Shown here piece after piece: positions 7,059 through 7,813 of a stretch of 7,813 bases of DNA. The stretch is taken from positions 1 to 7,813 of the forward strand of contig JAJAYM010000256.1 of NCBI GenBank assembly GCA_027117675.1, in the 5' to 3' direction. Both the position numbers and the translations under genes were made by a program. The notes under the pieces were generated by a model that searched no databases, was not told the DNA's origin, and worked only from the letters and a program-made list of their open reading frames with translations. The DNA comes from Actinomycetes bacterium (GTDB lineage: Bacteria; Actinomycetota; Actinomycetes; JAHEKZ01). The first letter of the stretch is position 1, and each line of letters opens with the position of its first letter.

Positions 7059-7158
7059 CCAGACCCCCTCGTGGTGGGTAGGTGGGCGTACGGGAGACTG
7101 AGAGGACGCGCGAAGGCGACCCTAGGCCACCGCAACGAACCATCTAGAAGGGACCGTC
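7059..7158. promoter_or_regulatory. Divergent dacB / ppa intergenic region, presumed promoters
   Basis: This 100-nt gap separates two divergent genes and should hold a promoter for each; that is inference from the layout. On the minus strand TAGGGT (7124-7119) fits the TAnnnT form of a -10 element for dacB, but no TTGACA-like -35 sits 16-18 nt upstream. On the plus strand TAGGCC (7123-7128) overlaps it and is a weaker candidate for ppa. Ribosome sites are clear: GAGGGGGT (7070-7063) for dacB, and GAAGGGA (7147-7153), 5 nt before GTG 7159, for ppa. The palindromes CCTAGG and TCTAGA are short and carry no evident meaning. Confidence 0.4.
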
Positions 7159-7638
7159 GTGGAGTTCGACGTCTTCATCGAGATCCCGCAGGGACACCGC
7201 AACAAGTACGAGCTCGACAAGGAAACCGGGCGCATCCGCCTCGACCGGATGCTCTTCACGTCAACGCGGTACCCGGCCGACTACGGCTTCATCGAAAACA
7301 CCCTCGGCCTCGATAGCGACCCCCTAGACGCGCTCGTGCTGCTCGACGAGCCGACATTCCCTGGCTGCGTGATCATGTGCCGCGCTATCGGCATGTTCCG
7401 CATGACTGACGAGGCCGGTGGCGACGACAAGGTGATCTGCGTTCCTGCTCGCGACCCTCGCAAGGAGCACCTGCGCGACATTCACCACATGCCCGAGTTC
7501 GACAAGCTCGAGATCCAGCACTTCTTCGAGGTCTACAAAGATCTCGAGCCTGGCAAGTCAGTCGAAGGCGCCAGTTGGGAAGGCCGCAGCGAGACCGAGA
7601 AAGAGATCCAGGCGTCCTTCAAGCGCTACACCCCGTAG
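7159..7638 (+). CDS. ppa: Inorganic pyrophosphatase, family I
   Basis: Cytoplasmic Mg-dependent enzyme that hydrolyses pyrophosphate to two phosphates, pulling forward nucleotide, tRNA-charging and polymer synthesis reactions. The 159-residue length is typical of bacterial family I. Seen: signature DSDPLDALVL with D52, D54 and D57 as metal ligands, and the expected active-site set E8, K16, E18, R30, Y38, Y42, D84, D89, K91, Y126 and K127, matching the E. coli residues from E20 to K142. GTG 7159 is the start, supported by GAAGGGA 5 nt upstream and by the conserved opening MEFDVFIEIPQG. It is the only plus-strand gene, divergent from dacB as in M. tuberculosis (Rv3628 beside Rv3627c). Its stop is 12 nt from the stop of a convergent gene. 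All key residues are intact. Confidence 0.98.
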   Translation: MEFDVFIEIPQGHRNKYELDKETGRIRLDRMLFTSTRYPADYGFIENTLGLDSDPLDALVLLDEPTFPGCVIMCRAIGMFRMTDEAGGDDKVICVPARDPRKEHLRDIHHMPEFDKLEIQHFFEVYKDLEPGKSVEGASWEGRSETEKEIQASFKRYTP

Positions 7639-7656
7639 GACGCGGCGCCGCTACGG
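7633..7656. terminator. Possible bidirectional terminator hairpin between convergent genes
   Basis: CCGTAG (7633-7638) and CTACGG (7651-7656) form a perfect 6-bp inverted repeat around a 12-nt GC-rich centre that includes the palindrome CGGCGCCG (7643-7650). An alternative fold is CGCCG-CTA-CGGCG (7646-7658), a 5-bp stem with a triloop. The first arm contains the ppa stop codon, and the second contains, on the minus strand, the inferred stop of the convergent gene. No T-tract follows on either side, so it does not fit a classic intrinsic terminator. Position between convergent genes is the main argument. Confidence 0.3.
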
Positions 7657-7813
7657 CGGCGGTGTCAGCAGCCGGACGAGGTGGAACGAGGTCTGGTCTC
7701 CGGTCGCCGTTGGGGACCTCGGACCGGACCAGCACCACGAACTGGCCGTCGACGACGATGCCGGCCGAGGCCTCGGAGCGAATCGTGAGGCTGATTCTGT
7801 GGGCGTCATGCAC
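7651..7813 (-). CDS. 3' end of an unidentified convergent gene, with an apparent frameshift
   Basis: I do not recognise the product. Only its C-terminal end, about 53 residues, lies in the window. Reading the minus strand from 7813, the frame gives ISLTIRSEASAGIVVDG then QFVVLVRSEVPNGDR, with G or C at nearly every third position. After CGG (7702-7700) this frame loses that bias and becomes Pro/Ala/Arg-rich, running on to 7619 inside ppa. Skipping one base (A on the minus strand, T at 7699) gives DQTSFHLVRLLTPPP and TAG at 7653-7651, with third positions again almost all G or C. The alternating polar and hydrophobic residues suggest beta strands. The shift may be a sequencing or assembly indel, a real mutation, or programmed; the exact site could be anywhere near 7699-7730. 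If there is no shift, the gene ends at 7619 and overlaps ppa by 20 nt. Start, domains and function are outside the window. Confidence 0.5.
   Translation of the reverse strand, partial: CMTPTESASRFAPRPRPASSSTASSWCWSGPRSPTATGDQTSFHLVRLLTPPP

Noticed and set aside
7619..7698. Unshifted C-terminal tail of the convergent gene, overlapping ppa
   Set aside because: Third-position G/C bias collapses after 7700 and the sequence becomes Pro/Ala/Arg-rich; the shifted frame explains the region better, though I cannot exclude this reading.
1..7813. Search for mobile elements, CRISPR repeats, tRNA genes, toxin-antitoxin or defence genes
   Set aside because: Nearly all sequence is accounted for by conserved housekeeping genes with small gaps; no transposase, direct-repeat array, tRNA-like fold or defence domain was seen.

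Overview
This window looks like core chromosome from a high-GC Gram-positive bacterium (Actinomycetota). The evidence is the strong G/C bias at third codon positions, frequent GTG starts, an actinobacterial zincin-like metallopeptidase, and a gene order that matches the Mycobacterium tuberculosis chromosome on either side of its hpt–ftsH interval. The genus cannot be fixed from sequence alone.

Layout. A tight minus-strand run reads from right to left: dacB-type D-Ala-D-Ala carboxypeptidase (7058-5670), zincin-like metallopeptidase (5647-4601), tilS (4604-3600), hpt (3586-3008), ftsH (2882-894), folE (888-277) and the start of folP (238 to the window edge). Spacings are 22 nt, a 4-nt ATGA overlap, 13 nt, 125 nt, 5 nt and 38 nt, so most of the run is probably transcribed and translated together. 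The 125-nt hpt–ftsH gap is the only sizeable break in it. Divergent from dacB, across a 100-nt intergenic region, is ppa (7159-7638, plus strand). An unidentified gene converges on ppa from the right edge; only its 3' end is present, and it appears to carry a frameshift.

Function. These are housekeeping genes: tRNA-Ile lysidine synthesis (TilS), purine salvage (Hpt), membrane protein quality control (FtsH), the first pterin step of folate synthesis (FolE), dihydropteroate synthesis (FolP), peptidoglycan trimming (DacB) and pyrophosphate hydrolysis (Ppa). Ppa removes the pyrophosphate that Hpt and other biosynthetic enzymes release. The one gene of unknown cellular role is the metallopeptidase.

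I see no mobile element, CRISPR array, tRNA or rRNA gene, and no convincing novel multi-gene system. The points most worth a second look are: (1) the ftsH start, where a perfect Shine-Dalgarno sequence lies too far upstream but a 6-bp hairpin fills exactly the excess distance; (2) the apparent frameshift in the convergent gene at the right edge; (3) a short symmetric palindrome that contains the stop codons of both ppa and that convergent gene.
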